Origin: an uncultured Bacteroidales bacterium | GTDB lineage: Bacteria; Bacteroidota; Bacteroidia; Bacteroidales; Paludibacteraceae | Length of the DNA stretch: 36,820 bases | Assembly: GCA_902799875.1 (NCBI GenBank) | Contig: CADCCH010000030.1 | Coordinates: forward strand, 1-36,820 | Direction: 5' to 3' | Shown: positions 26,428-34,550 of the stretch, piece by piece | How positions within the stretch are numbered: position 1 is the first letter of the stretch | Layout: every line of letters starts with the position of its first letter | Program-made: the position numbers and the translations under genes | Notes under the pieces: model-generated | What the model saw: only the letters and a program-made list of their open reading frames with translations | Told to the model about the DNA's origin: nothing | Databases searched by the model: none

Positions 26428-29400
26428 TTATTGTATTAAGATTCCTTGTGCGTTGTATGTTTTGCCATCGCGAATGATGTACAGCACGCCATTGATGAGC
26501 AACTTGCCATTGCTCTTCGCATCAACTCCTATTTGGTCAATACCGGTTGCGGTCTGCTCACCAAAGACGATCTTCGCCACTCTACCCGGAGCAAGAGCCG
26601 AACTTCCTTCCGGTATCGTGAAGAAGCAACGGAAAGCACCAATCTTAGAACCAACATTCGGGTTCGGCGAATAGAGTTCATTATTCGCAGATACGTAACG
26701 CTTGTCCTCACCCGTCAACATGATCTTATCGAACGTACCTTGGAAGTGCATATGGGTAGCCTCAGCTTTGTAACCCTCAGCCGAAGGATCTACATTCTTG
26801 ATCTGCACATTGCTGATGGTGTTACCGGAAACAAAGCTCGTTCCCGGCTTGATGAGGTAAGGCTTACCGGCCTCAATAGCACTCACATAATTGAAGTTGA
26901 GGTGAATCAACGATCCGCGATCCTCCGAACTTACCAGCGTAGCAATCGTACTTGCACCAAATACCTCGCTCACCTTCTTCGCACTCATATCAAACGGCAA
27001 GCACAACGTATACCAGGTATTGTCAGCAAGGATGTTACGGTTGATGGTGACGTTAGCGAACTTGTTTGCATTGTCAGCGATAGTCGTTGTATTATCCGTT
27101 GCATCATCGCCGAAACTGATCTCTGTAGGCAGATTATAGAAATATACGTTGTCGATAGCCACAAGACAATTTGCGGAATTAAACGGCAATATCTTCAGCC
27201 AGCGCAGATTTTGTCTATCATCTGCACTTAAACTACTTATTGCGATATCAAATGAAACCCATTGCTGTGTAATAGTACGAGTAGTCGGTATCGTCACATT
27301 AGCATCATTGATGTTGATTGTGTTCAGTTGGTCCGAAGCATCGCACCATACATCCATGTGCAGATAATCCATACCGGACACATCCAATCCTGTATTATCT
27401 CCGTAAGTATATCCACTCAAGCCATCGATATTTCCATATCCTGCATTTTCGTCATTATGTCCCCAAACAACGAGATTTGTATTCATTCTATAGAGCATGT
27501 AATCTGTTTCAGCAAGTAAGCCTGCTCCTCCAAAATTACTTCTCCGGAACGTATTTGCAACCGTAGGAGTATATGCATCCGAATAAACAGAACGAACTAA
27601 AGCAGCATTGCGTACAGGATCAGGAGCTGCCGGAATCGTCAATGTAGTAGCATTTGCATTCGCTGCGTCAGACGTATGACTTGCAGCATCGGTAGCCACC
27701 ACGCTGAAGGAACAATCCGTACTCGGCGCTACGTAGATACGTTTTGTCGTCTCACTACCAGCCGCACCTACTGCTTCTTCTTGTTGATTTTCTCCGTACG
27801 TAATGGTATAAGTTAAGTTACCCTCCATGTCATCGGTTGCAGTAATAGCCAGATCCACATAGCCATAAGAAGGAGTTGCCGTGAAAGAGGTTATAACCGG
27901 AACTTCTGTATCTCCGACAGGAGTAGCCGAACATGACTGGCTGGCACTAACATGTGCACCTTCTGTGGTACCATCTGCCGCTGTTACAACAAAAGTATAA
28001 GCGGTACCTGCAGTCAAGCCTGTGTAGTCTCTCGTAACAGCTACGCCGGAGACTCCATCAATATTCTCATCAATGCTTGCAGCCTCACATGTTACATGGT
28101 AACGGATATTATTTGAATAATCATCCGTTGCCGACAAAGTCAAGCGAATCGTTGATGCATCTATCGCTACTGCAGTCGGGGCTGCCAATTCCGGGGCCGT
28201 CTCGTCTGTACACGAGTTAGACCAATTGATATGAGCAGGGAAACTGGAATCAAGTTGTACCACACCATTGGGAGCAAAGTAGAAATAGTGATTTGAGAAA
28301 GTAATCTCACGCCAGTTTTCTGCATAGAACTCAATATAACCCATTCCATACGGATAATCTGTCGGATTATTAACAAACGTCCATGCTGCATTTCCGAAAC
28401 CGGTATTTCCCGGATTACCATTCACATGTGTGATATTTACATTGAAATTAGCAGCTCCTGTGATTGCATAACCCTCCATTCCTTCAAACTCAAGGCGGTA
28501 TTGAGGATAACCCGTAACATCTTGGACGGCACCTGTTGCTTTTGCTGTCATATAAACAGTAGCTCCGTTATCTGCGGTAATAGCAGTACGGCAATACGTG
28601 CTGCGATGCGCTTCGAAGTTCGCCACAAGATCGGTGTTTACAGAAATGGTCGGAGTGTAAGTAGCCAAAGTTGACACTTCTACACCACTAACCGTCCAGT
28701 TTACAAAGTCATATCCGGAATTAGCCACTGCCACACATGCCACAGGTGTCCCCTCGTCTACATATACATCTGTCTCACCATTAACAGTAGCTGAACCCAT
28801 TTCGTTGTTATTAACAGCGACAGTCACATGCTTCTGTCCCGAACATTTCGCACCATAGGTATAGGTCAAATTAGCGGTCGGCCAAGTGCTATGTCCGTTA
28901 ACTGTGCACTCTACATATCCGCTGAAATATATCTTTTCACCCAGACCTGGTTTAATGTTAGAATCTTTCAGCGTCAAGATTACAGTTGAACCTCCGACTG
29001 AATAAGTTCTGTTGAAATATTCGGAAGCAGAAACGCGAACTTCTCCGACTTTGAAATCGGAAAGTTTCATTCCATCTGCACGGAATACTGCTGTTTGTTC
29101 ATCTAACGGTGAAAGAGTAATGGTAACATCACCATCATTATCGGTCTCGATTGTAAGATTTGCATTGCAATCAACAGCATCTGCTACAAACGTAGGTAAC
29201 GCCCACTCGCAATATTCTGAGTTGCCCACCACAACAGGATCGGCGGTTAACGCCCAATTATAAGCAGCAGAGGGATCAGAAGTCGGATAACCATCCGCAG
29301 AAGCAGTAACCTCTACCTGATACGTTCCTATAGTGTACGGAACAAACGTCAACGCATCTCCGCTGCTTACATTCTGACGATGTTTTAAAATACCGTACAA

Positions 29401-30945
29401 ATAAACATATGCCGTATACGTCTCTGCATTAGCCACACCATCAAACGTAATATGCTTTGTGCCATCAACTGCAATGTTTGTTGGAGCTGCTAAGAACGGG
29501 CAACTATATCCGTAATCATAAGCAAACCACTTATTTTCAGCATACGCATTACTGTTCTGGTCATTCTTCCATGAGAATGCGTGACCGAAGAATGCTACAG
29601 CAGCGTTAGCCGGTACAGATTGTCCATCTTTTAAACGTAGTGAATATGCATTACCTCCGTCAACTCCTGGTTCAACTGTAAAATATTTTGAAGCAAGTTC
29701 TACTGTTTGATGGCTTGCCCCGCTATAAACGAACCAACTATCGTCCATTGTCTTGCCTACGCCGTATTCAAATCCTTCATTACGGAAATGAGTATTGCTT
29801 GCTCCTTCTCCGTCTCCCAAAGTGATAACTACATCGCCATCGTCATTGGTCGCCCATGTTAAAGTAACATTTGCACCGCCTGAACTTAGGTTGTTGTCCG
29901 TATATCTGCAATAGGCATTCGTTCCCGGGAACGGATCTGCACTTGCACAGGTAGCATCGGCAGGGACCGTTATTTCATGCTGCCAGCGACCGCCATCTCC
30001 TACCTTTGACCACTGCATAGTAAACGTGATATTACCACTACCGTCAGGTGTCGGAGTATTAAACATAATGGACATTTCCGTAACACCGCCGGTTGCAATA
30101 TCAGAGCCTATCTCCTTTTTGCCTACAATATTGATGTAATCAAAAGTATTGGAGTTCTTCGCATTATCCTGTTTGATATTAACAATAGTGTGACCGTGTC
30201 CATCCGAACCAACAGACAGGAGAATGTATGAATCATTTATAGGATTATCAAAATGCGCTATTTCTGTGTTACAATACGGACTAGATGGAATCGCTGTAGT
30301 ATTACATGCCACTTCAATACCGCTTGCAGATACATTACCTGCTGCATCCTTAGCAAACACCGTCAATGTATAATTGGTAGAAGCCGCCAAATCCTCAACA
30401 ACAATAACACCTGCGCTCGGAGTATATTCTCCAAATTCTGAACCACCATTCTTAACCACATATTTCGTTACACCTACATTATCCGTAGCTGCAACTGCGA
30501 TGGTAGCCGAATTATGGGTAGTAGATGAACACGTGGCCGACGTCATGACCGGTTTCTCTGTATCAGCAACTGACTCAGCACCATCTTTCCAGTAAACCGT
30601 AACTATATAATTCGTTCCACCTGAAGTTACAGTAACCGGAGTCTCTTTTAAAGTGAATGCAGATAAATAGAGTAACATTCCTGCACCTTGAGTTGCAAAA
30701 TGTCCTGCTCCCAAATCACATGTCAATCCATCAGCAGAGGGAGCTGTAATATAAATACCCGCTTCTGTACCAAACGAACTTTGGAGATTCACAACACTAA
30801 TTCCGCTAGGTAGATCGATTTTCATAGCGTCGGTATAAGCAGCATTGCTCGTTCCATTCCCGATCCATGAATAGCCAGCCCAATCAATGGCCCACCCCAT
30901 CAAACTTGCGCATAAGAACGCAAAGAGTATACTAAGTTTTTTCAT
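26428..30945 (-). CDS. Giant secreted multidomain surface protein, 1505 residues
   Basis: The protein has a Sec signal peptide (1-19). I read: a DW module 20-122; FN3 129-216; four Cys-containing beta units that each open with a Tyr-Cys pair (about 224-340, 345-482, 578-702, 784-912); Ig-like 485-570; a divergent InlB-type B-repeat 705-778; FN3-like 917-1008 and 1013-1103; a CBM-like beta-sandwich 1107-1271 ending IDNVYFYN; a C-terminal region 1275-1460 with WYTLCLPFDM, GKPYLIKPG and FRCFFTIPEG, a set typical of large Bacteroidales surface proteins; and a tail 1466-1505 (INGVLYIIRDG, YNAQG). It has no F5/8 type C domain, unlike the next giant protein. No enzymatic motif was found. It is probably a surface adhesin or glycan binder. 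It looks more AT-rich by eye than the enzyme genes. Confidence 0.78.
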   Translation of the reverse strand: MKKLSILFAFLCASLMGWAIDWAGYSWIGNGTSNAAYTDAMKIDLPSGISVVNLQSSFGTEAGIYITAPSADGLTCDLGAGHFATQGAGMLLYLSAFTLKETPVTVTSGGTNYIVTVYWKDGAESVADTEKPVMTSATCSSTTHNSATIAVAATDNVGVTKYVVKNGGSEFGEYTPSAGVIVVEDLAASTNYTLTVFAKDAAGNVSASGIEVACNTTAIPSSPYCNTEIAHFDNPINDSYILLSVGSDGHGHTIVNIKQDNAKNSNTFDYINIVGKKEIGSDIATGGVTEMSIMFNTPTPDGSGNITFTMQWSKVGDGGRWQHEITVPADATCASADPFPGTNAYCRYTDNNLSSGGANVTLTWATNDDGDVVITLGDGEGASNTHFRNEGFEYGVGKTMDDSWFVYSGASHQTVELASKYFTVEPGVDGGNAYSLRLKDGQSVPANAAVAFFGHAFSWKNDQNSNAYAENKWFAYDYGYSCPFLAAPTNIAVDGTKHITFDGVANAETYTAYVYLYGILKHRQNVSSGDALTFVPYTIGTYQVEVTASADGYPTSDPSAAYNWALTADPVVVGNSEYCEWALPTFVADAVDCNANLTIETDNDGDVTITLSPLDEQTAVFRADGMKLSDFKVGEVRVSASEYFNRTYSVGGSTVILTLKDSNIKPGLGEKIYFSGYVECTVNGHSTWPTANLTYTYGAKCSGQKHVTVAVNNNEMGSATVNGETDVYVDEGTPVACVAVANSGYDFVNWTVSGVEVSTLATYTPTISVNTDLVANFEAHRSTYCRTAITADNGATVYMTAKATGAVQDVTGYPQYRLEFEGMEGYAITGAANFNVNITHVNGNPGNTGFGNAAWTFVNNPTDYPYGMGYIEFYAENWREITFSNHYFYFAPNGVVQLDSSFPAHINWSNSCTDETAPELAAPTAVAIDASTIRLTLSATDDYSNNIRYHVTCEAASIDENIDGVSGVAVTRDYTGLTAGTAYTFVVTAADGTTEGAHVSASQSCSATPVGDTEVPVITSFTATPSYGYVDLAITATDDMEGNLTYTITYGENQQEEAVGAAGSETTKRIYVAPSTDCSFSVVATDAASHTSDAANANATTLTIPAAPDPVRNAALVRSVYSDAYTPTVANTFRRSNFGGAGLLAETDYMLYRMNTNLVVWGHNDENAGYGNIDGLSGYTYGDNTGLDVSGMDYLHMDVWCDASDQLNTININDANVTIPTTRTITQQWVSFDIAISSLSADDRQNLRWLKILPFNSANCLVAIDNVYFYNLPTEISFGDDATDNTTTIADNANKFANVTINRNILADNTWYTLCLPFDMSAKKVSEVFGASTIATLVSSEDRGSLIHLNFNYVSAIEAGKPYLIKPGTSFVSGNTISNVQIKNVDPSAEGYKAEATHMHFQGTFDKIMLTGEDKRYVSANNELYSPNPNVGSKIGAFRCFFTIPEGSSALAPGRVAKIVFGEQTATGIDQIGVDAKSNGKLLINGVLYIIRDGKTYNAQGILIQ

Positions 30946-30971
30946 CGTATTTCGATTTTTTGGTTACCCGG

Positions 30972-31859
30972 TTAACGGATTTCCGTTCCTAAAAGGTTAA
31001 AATATTTGCCGTTCTTCAGGATCACAACTTGACCGTTGAGAATGGTCTTAATGGATTTGCCGCTCTTCAAGATAGCATCGATAGCCTGCGGCTCATCCGG
31101 GGTGTCCGTCGGGGCATTGTTGCTGGCACCTACTGTATAACCCGTGATATCTACGTGAGCAGCACCACCGGCATAGGCGATATAGAAGAAGGTGTCATTC
31201 AGCGTAGCACCGTCTACAAAAGTAGCCGTAGTGGTGAACATCGCGTGCTTCTCTGCGGAAGGCATGGTAATAAACGAGCCTTGCAGACAAATCTGCGGTA
31301 CGGCACCCGTGATGTCAGCCTGCCAGCGGATGTCAAACGTCAGCGTAGCATCCGCATTGCGTGTAATGAACCATGTGAACTCACACGGAGCGCCGCTTAC
31401 CTCTACCGAAGACGAACCGTAGAACGTAGCCGGAGTCAAATCACCACCAGGTTCATCTCCACCACCCGGTTCATCACCCGGTACTTCACCTTCACCGTCC
31501 TCGTAGTAAACCTTGAAATCATAATTTACACTACCTGCCACAACCGTTACGTCTGTCACTTTCTGCGTAAAGGCACTCAGATACAACACCATACCGGCAC
31601 CGGCAATCACATATCCGCCCTCTGCCAACGTACAAGACTCAATTCCTGCCGGGAAATTGGTATAGATACCAGCCTCCGAAGCAAACTCCGGTTTCTGAAT
31701 GTTAACTACATTCTGACCGAACGCCGCTTCCACTTTATACTTATTGGCATAAGCGCCTTCTCCGGCACCGTCCGGAAGAAAAGCGATACTACTCCAATCG
31801 GTTGCAAAAGCTGTCATCGTAGCGCATACGAGCGCAATAATTAAGGAAATCTTTTTCAT
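30972..31859 (-). CDS. Secreted surface protein, 295 residues, with DW module and C-terminal tail
   Basis: The protein has a Sec signal peptide (1-19, ending AFA), then the DW module at 20-122 (DWSSIAF, then GAGMVLYLSAFT and FKVYYEDG). A repetitive Gly/Glu/Asp/Pro linker lies at 123-141, a beta domain at 143-245 and the tail at 259-295 (ILNGQVVILKNG, then NLLGTEIR). It is the minimal architecture of the group: one N-terminal module, one beta domain and the tail. The ATG overlaps the reductase TGA (ATGA), so translation is coupled to the reductase, and the 1505-residue gene follows 26 bp later. I do not recognise the domains; a small surface binding protein is the most likely role. Confidence 0.72.
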   Translation of the reverse strand: MKKISLIIALVCATMTAFATDWSSIAFLPDGAGEGAYANKYKVEAAFGQNVVNIQKPEFASEAGIYTNFPAGIESCTLAEGGYVIAGAGMVLYLSAFTQKVTDVTVVAGSVNYDFKVYYEDGEGEVPGDEPGGGDEPGGDLTPATFYGSSSVEVSGAPCEFTWFITRNADATLTFDIRWQADITGAVPQICLQGSFITMPSAEKHAMFTTTATFVDGATLNDTFFYIAYAGGAAHVDITGYTVGASNNAPTDTPDEPQAIDAILKSGKSIKTILNGQVVILKNGKYFNLLGTEIR

Positions 31860-32812
31860 AAGTATTGTATTGTTTGTAAATTGTTTTTTAGTTGTTCCAC
31901 GCTGCTGGCGCCGACAATAACGGAAGTGACGCCGTCTTGGTTAAGTACCCACGAGAGGGCTTCCTGAGCAATCGTATGACCGTTGGCCTTACCCTGTGCT
32001 TCGAGCTGATGGAGGTACTCCAAGAGCTCCGGTGTACGGCGTTCGGATTTGAGGAAATGCTCCTTCGCCATACGGCTATCGGCGGGAATACCGTTCAGAT
32101 ACCGGTCGGTCAGCAAACCCTGCGCCAGCGGCGAATAGGCGATAAAACCAACCCCCTGCTCCTTGCAGAAATCCAGAATCCCCTCCTCGATCGGCTCACG
32201 GTCTAACATATTCAGTCTGCCTTGATAGATCAAAAGCGGCACATCGTGCTCCTTCAGGTATTTAGCACCGGCTTTGAGAGGTTCTAGCGGCCAGTTGGAG
32301 ATACCGACATACAGCGCCTTGCCCATTCTCACGGCATCTACCAGCGCCTGCAGCGTCTCCTCGATCGGCGTATTCGGATCATAACGATGCGAATAGAACA
32401 AATCCACATACTCCAACCTCATCCGCTTGAGCGACTGGTCGAGACTCGACAGCAGGTACTTGCGGCTGCCCCACTCCCCGTAAGGACCGTCCCACATACC
32501 GTAACCGGCTTTCGTGGAGATAAAGAGCTCATCCCGGTACGGACGGAAATCTTCCTCCATCAACCTACCGAAATTAGCCTCCGCACTACCGGCAGGAACA
32601 CCGTAGTTATTCGCGAAATCAAAATGAGTAATACCGTGATCGAAAGCATAACGGGTAATAGCACGACTGCGCTCAAACGGTGCGTCGTCTCCAAAATTAT
32701 GCCAAAAACCAAGAGAAACCCTCGGCAGCAGAACACCGCTTTTTCCGCAGCGCCTGAACACCGACATGTCGGTGTATCGTTCCGGGGATGCTATGTAATG
32801 CGCGTCATTCAT
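31856..32812 (-). CDS. Aldo/keto reductase, YghZ-like
   Basis: The 318-residue cytoplasmic TIM-barrel oxidoreductase closely resembles E. coli YghZ (L-glyceraldehyde 3-phosphate reductase): RCGKSGVLLPRVSLGFWHNFG, GITHFDFANNYG, STKAGYGMWDGPYG, YVDLFYSHR and ALYVGISNW all line up. The catalytic tetrad reads Asp65, Tyr70, Lys101 and His142. It should use NADPH to reduce a small aldehyde or sugar aldehyde. It is the first gene of operon 2, starting about 14 bases after the inferred transcription start. Its link to surface proteins is unclear; it may simply head the operon, or detoxify aldehydes made during fast sugar catabolism. Family certain, substrate unknown. Confidence 0.92.
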   Translation of the reverse strand: MNDAHYIASPERYTDMSVFRRCGKSGVLLPRVSLGFWHNFGDDAPFERSRAITRYAFDHGITHFDFANNYGVPAGSAEANFGRLMEEDFRPYRDELFISTKAGYGMWDGPYGEWGSRKYLLSSLDQSLKRMRLEYVDLFYSHRYDPNTPIEETLQALVDAVRMGKALYVGISNWPLEPLKAGAKYLKEHDVPLLIYQGRLNMLDREPIEEGILDFCKEQGVGFIAYSPLAQGLLTDRYLNGIPADSRMAKEHFLKSERRTPELLEYLHQLEAQGKANGHTIAQEALSWVLNQDGVTSVIVGASSVEQLKNNLQTIQYL

Positions 32813-32829
32813 GATATCACAAATTCGGT

Positions 32830-32896
32830 GGCAAAATTACTGCTTTTTTCGCACATACGCAATAGAACGCGTATGTTATACAGCACAAAAGTACGA
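32830..32896. repeat. Promoter-region block shared with operon 1 (copy 2)
   Basis: This block aligns without gaps to 20401-20467. The conserved upstream segment is 32871-32895 (GTATGTTAT, then CAGCA and AAAAGTACG), at exactly the same distance from the -7 box as in copy 1. The inverted repeat is less perfect here. Confidence 0.65.
32832..32863 (-). promoter_or_regulatory. Bacteroides-type promoter of operon 2
   Basis: On the minus strand a -7 box TAATTTTG (32832-32839) lies 23 bases after a -33-like ATTG (32860-32863), with the spacer containing GAAAAAAGCAG. Transcription should start near 32826, leaving a leader of roughly 14 bases before the reductase ATG. Confidence 0.7.
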
Positions 32897-32967
32897 ATAA
32901 GTACGAGTGATAATACTGCAAATAAGCAAGTTACGAAAAACAGCACACAAAAAAAAGTACGAAAAAA

Positions 32968-32999
32968 TTTGCATGTTTCAGAAAATTGTTGTACCTTTG
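32968..32999 (+). promoter_or_regulatory. Promoter of the regulator gene
   Basis: TTTG (32968-32971) and TACCTTTG (32992-32999) match the -33 and -7 consensus with the same spacing as the other promoters here. The start point would be near 33005, only a few bases before the ATG at 33009, so the message would be nearly leaderless. Confidence 0.7.
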
Positions 33000-33008
33000 C
33001 AGCCGGTT

Positions 33009-34544
33009 ATGAAGAGAATATTTGTTATCGCAGCCCTCCTGACGGGCATCTGTTGGTCGGCAACAGCGGTGTCGACATTGGACTCCTTACTCACGGTCTA
33101 TAGTGCCGAAGTGAACAAATCCGCAACCTACTGCGCCATGCACGAACGGCGCATCGATTCCTTGAAACACTTGCGTCCGATGACCAAAGCCCTGCAGGTC
33201 CGTATCGCGCGCGAGTACCAATCTTATCAAAGTGATAGCGCGCGCACGTGGTATATGCGTCTGGTGAACGCCGAAGAGCCTTACCGTTCGCAGGCCTATA
33301 CGGGACTCGTGCAGCTGTATTCGTCCATCGGTATGTACGGCGACGGTCTGGCGCTCATACCCTACGTAGGGGAGATGCCGGACAGCCTGCGGGTGAACTG
33401 GCTGGAAGCGGTATGGCGTATCCATAACGAAGCTATGAACGCAAGCACCGTGCCGCAACTGAAGACACACCTGGCGGCAGAGGCGAAGAACCATTACCGC
33501 GCCCTGCTGCAGGAGATGGAGCGTCAGGCACCCGGGGACGAGAGTATCCGCCTGCGGTACGCTATCCTGCAAGCCAGCGATGCAGACAATATCCCGCTTG
33601 CGCTGGCGATCAACGACACCATCCTGTCGCGTCTGGAAGAGTGGAGCCATCCCTATGCGATCGAGGCGTACGCACGTTCGGCTTTCTACGAGCAGATGGG
33701 AGAGACGCGGAAGCGTATCGAGTGGCTGGTCCGTTCGGCTATTGCCGACGCACGGTGCGGCATACGTGATAACGGATCGAGCTGGCTGGTAGCCAAAGAC
33801 TGTTACGAAGCCGGAGACCTGGAGCGCGCCTATCAGTACAGCGACTACTCGCTCACGAATGCCTCCTTCTTCAATGCCCCCACCCGGTTTATCCAGACCT
33901 ACGCCTTGGGACATAATATCGCCAACAGCTACGAGGAACGGTTGCGGCACTACTCGACGCAGCTGATCATTGCGCTCATCGCTTTGGCGCTGGTGCTGCT
34001 GGTCCTCATCGCCGGTATCCTGTACTCCCTCCAACAGAACCGACGCCTGCACGCCATGAACAAAGAGATGAAAGCCATGAACGAGCAACTGCGGACCATC
34101 AACCGGCAGCTCAAAGAGGCCGATAAGGTCAAGGAACAGTATATATGCCGGTATTTGGAAGTCTATAGCGATTATATCCGCCGACTCACCACCATGGCTC
34201 GCAAGGCAGGCGAGAAAGATCCTGCAGGATTCATGGATCGCGAGATGGAGAATTTCTACCGTTCCTTCGACGACACCTTCCTCTCGCTCTACGGCTCGTT
34301 CGTGGAGGATTTCAATGCCCTGCTCAAGCCGGAGGCTCGACTCACCCCGAAACCCGGAGAACGGATGACGGTGGAGATGCGTATCTTCGCCCTCATCCTG
34401 TTAGGTATCACCAGCAGCGCTAAGATAGCCGAACTGCTCTGTTACAGTCCCAACACCATTTCCAACTACCGCGTGAAGATGAAGAACGCCTCCCTCGGTG
34501 ACCGCGACTCGTTCGAGCAACGCGTCCAACAAATCGGAGGATAA
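33009..34544 (+). CDS. Membrane-spanning TPR/HTH regulator, DUF6377-like
   Basis: From the ATG at 33009 the protein is 511 residues long. It has a signal peptide or N-terminal anchor (MKRIFVIAALLTGICW), a helical periplasmic region of TPR type (about 22-315), one transmembrane segment (319-341), a cytoplasmic coiled coil (343-378), and a C-terminal LuxR-like helix-turn-helix (about 455-495, with EMRIFALILLGITSSAKIAELL and SPNTISNYRVKMK). An earlier in-frame ATG at 32907 would extend it upstream through the promoter and give no signal peptide. The layout matches Bacteroidetes one-piece sensor-regulators (DUF6377 type, recalled) that sense a periplasmic ligand and act on DNA. It is the only plus-strand gene, divergent from operon 2, and the obvious candidate to control both operons. 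The ligand is unknown. Confidence 0.8.
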   Translation: MKRIFVIAALLTGICWSATAVSTLDSLLTVYSAEVNKSATYCAMHERRIDSLKHLRPMTKALQVRIAREYQSYQSDSARTWYMRLVNAEEPYRSQAYTGLVQLYSSIGMYGDGLALIPYVGEMPDSLRVNWLEAVWRIHNEAMNASTVPQLKTHLAAEAKNHYRALLQEMERQAPGDESIRLRYAILQASDADNIPLALAINDTILSRLEEWSHPYAIEAYARSAFYEQMGETRKRIEWLVRSAIADARCGIRDNGSSWLVAKDCYEAGDLERAYQYSDYSLTNASFFNAPTRFIQTYALGHNIANSYEERLRHYSTQLIIALIALALVLLVLIAGILYSLQQNRRLHAMNKEMKAMNEQLRTINRQLKEADKVKEQYICRYLEVYSDYIRRLTTMARKAGEKDPAGFMDREMENFYRSFDDTFLSLYGSFVEDFNALLKPEARLTPKPGERMTVEMRIFALILLGITSSAKIAELLCYSPNTISNYRVKMKNASLGDRDSFEQRVQQIGG

Positions 34545-34550
34545 AAAAGC

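Noticed and set aside
32907..33008. Upstream extension of the regulator (34 extra residues)
   Set aside because: It would be translated from promoter DNA and would bury the hydrophobic signal sequence; the ATG at 33009 fits the promoter.
33087..34088. Minus-strand open frame opposite the regulator
   Set aside because: The plus strand encodes a coherent signal peptide-TPR-membrane-HTH protein with its own promoter; the minus frame has no recognisable features.
34545..34550. Bidirectional terminator between the convergent regulator and the 667-residue protein
   Set aside because: Only 6 bp separate the stops and no stem-loop was visible there or immediately inside either gene end.
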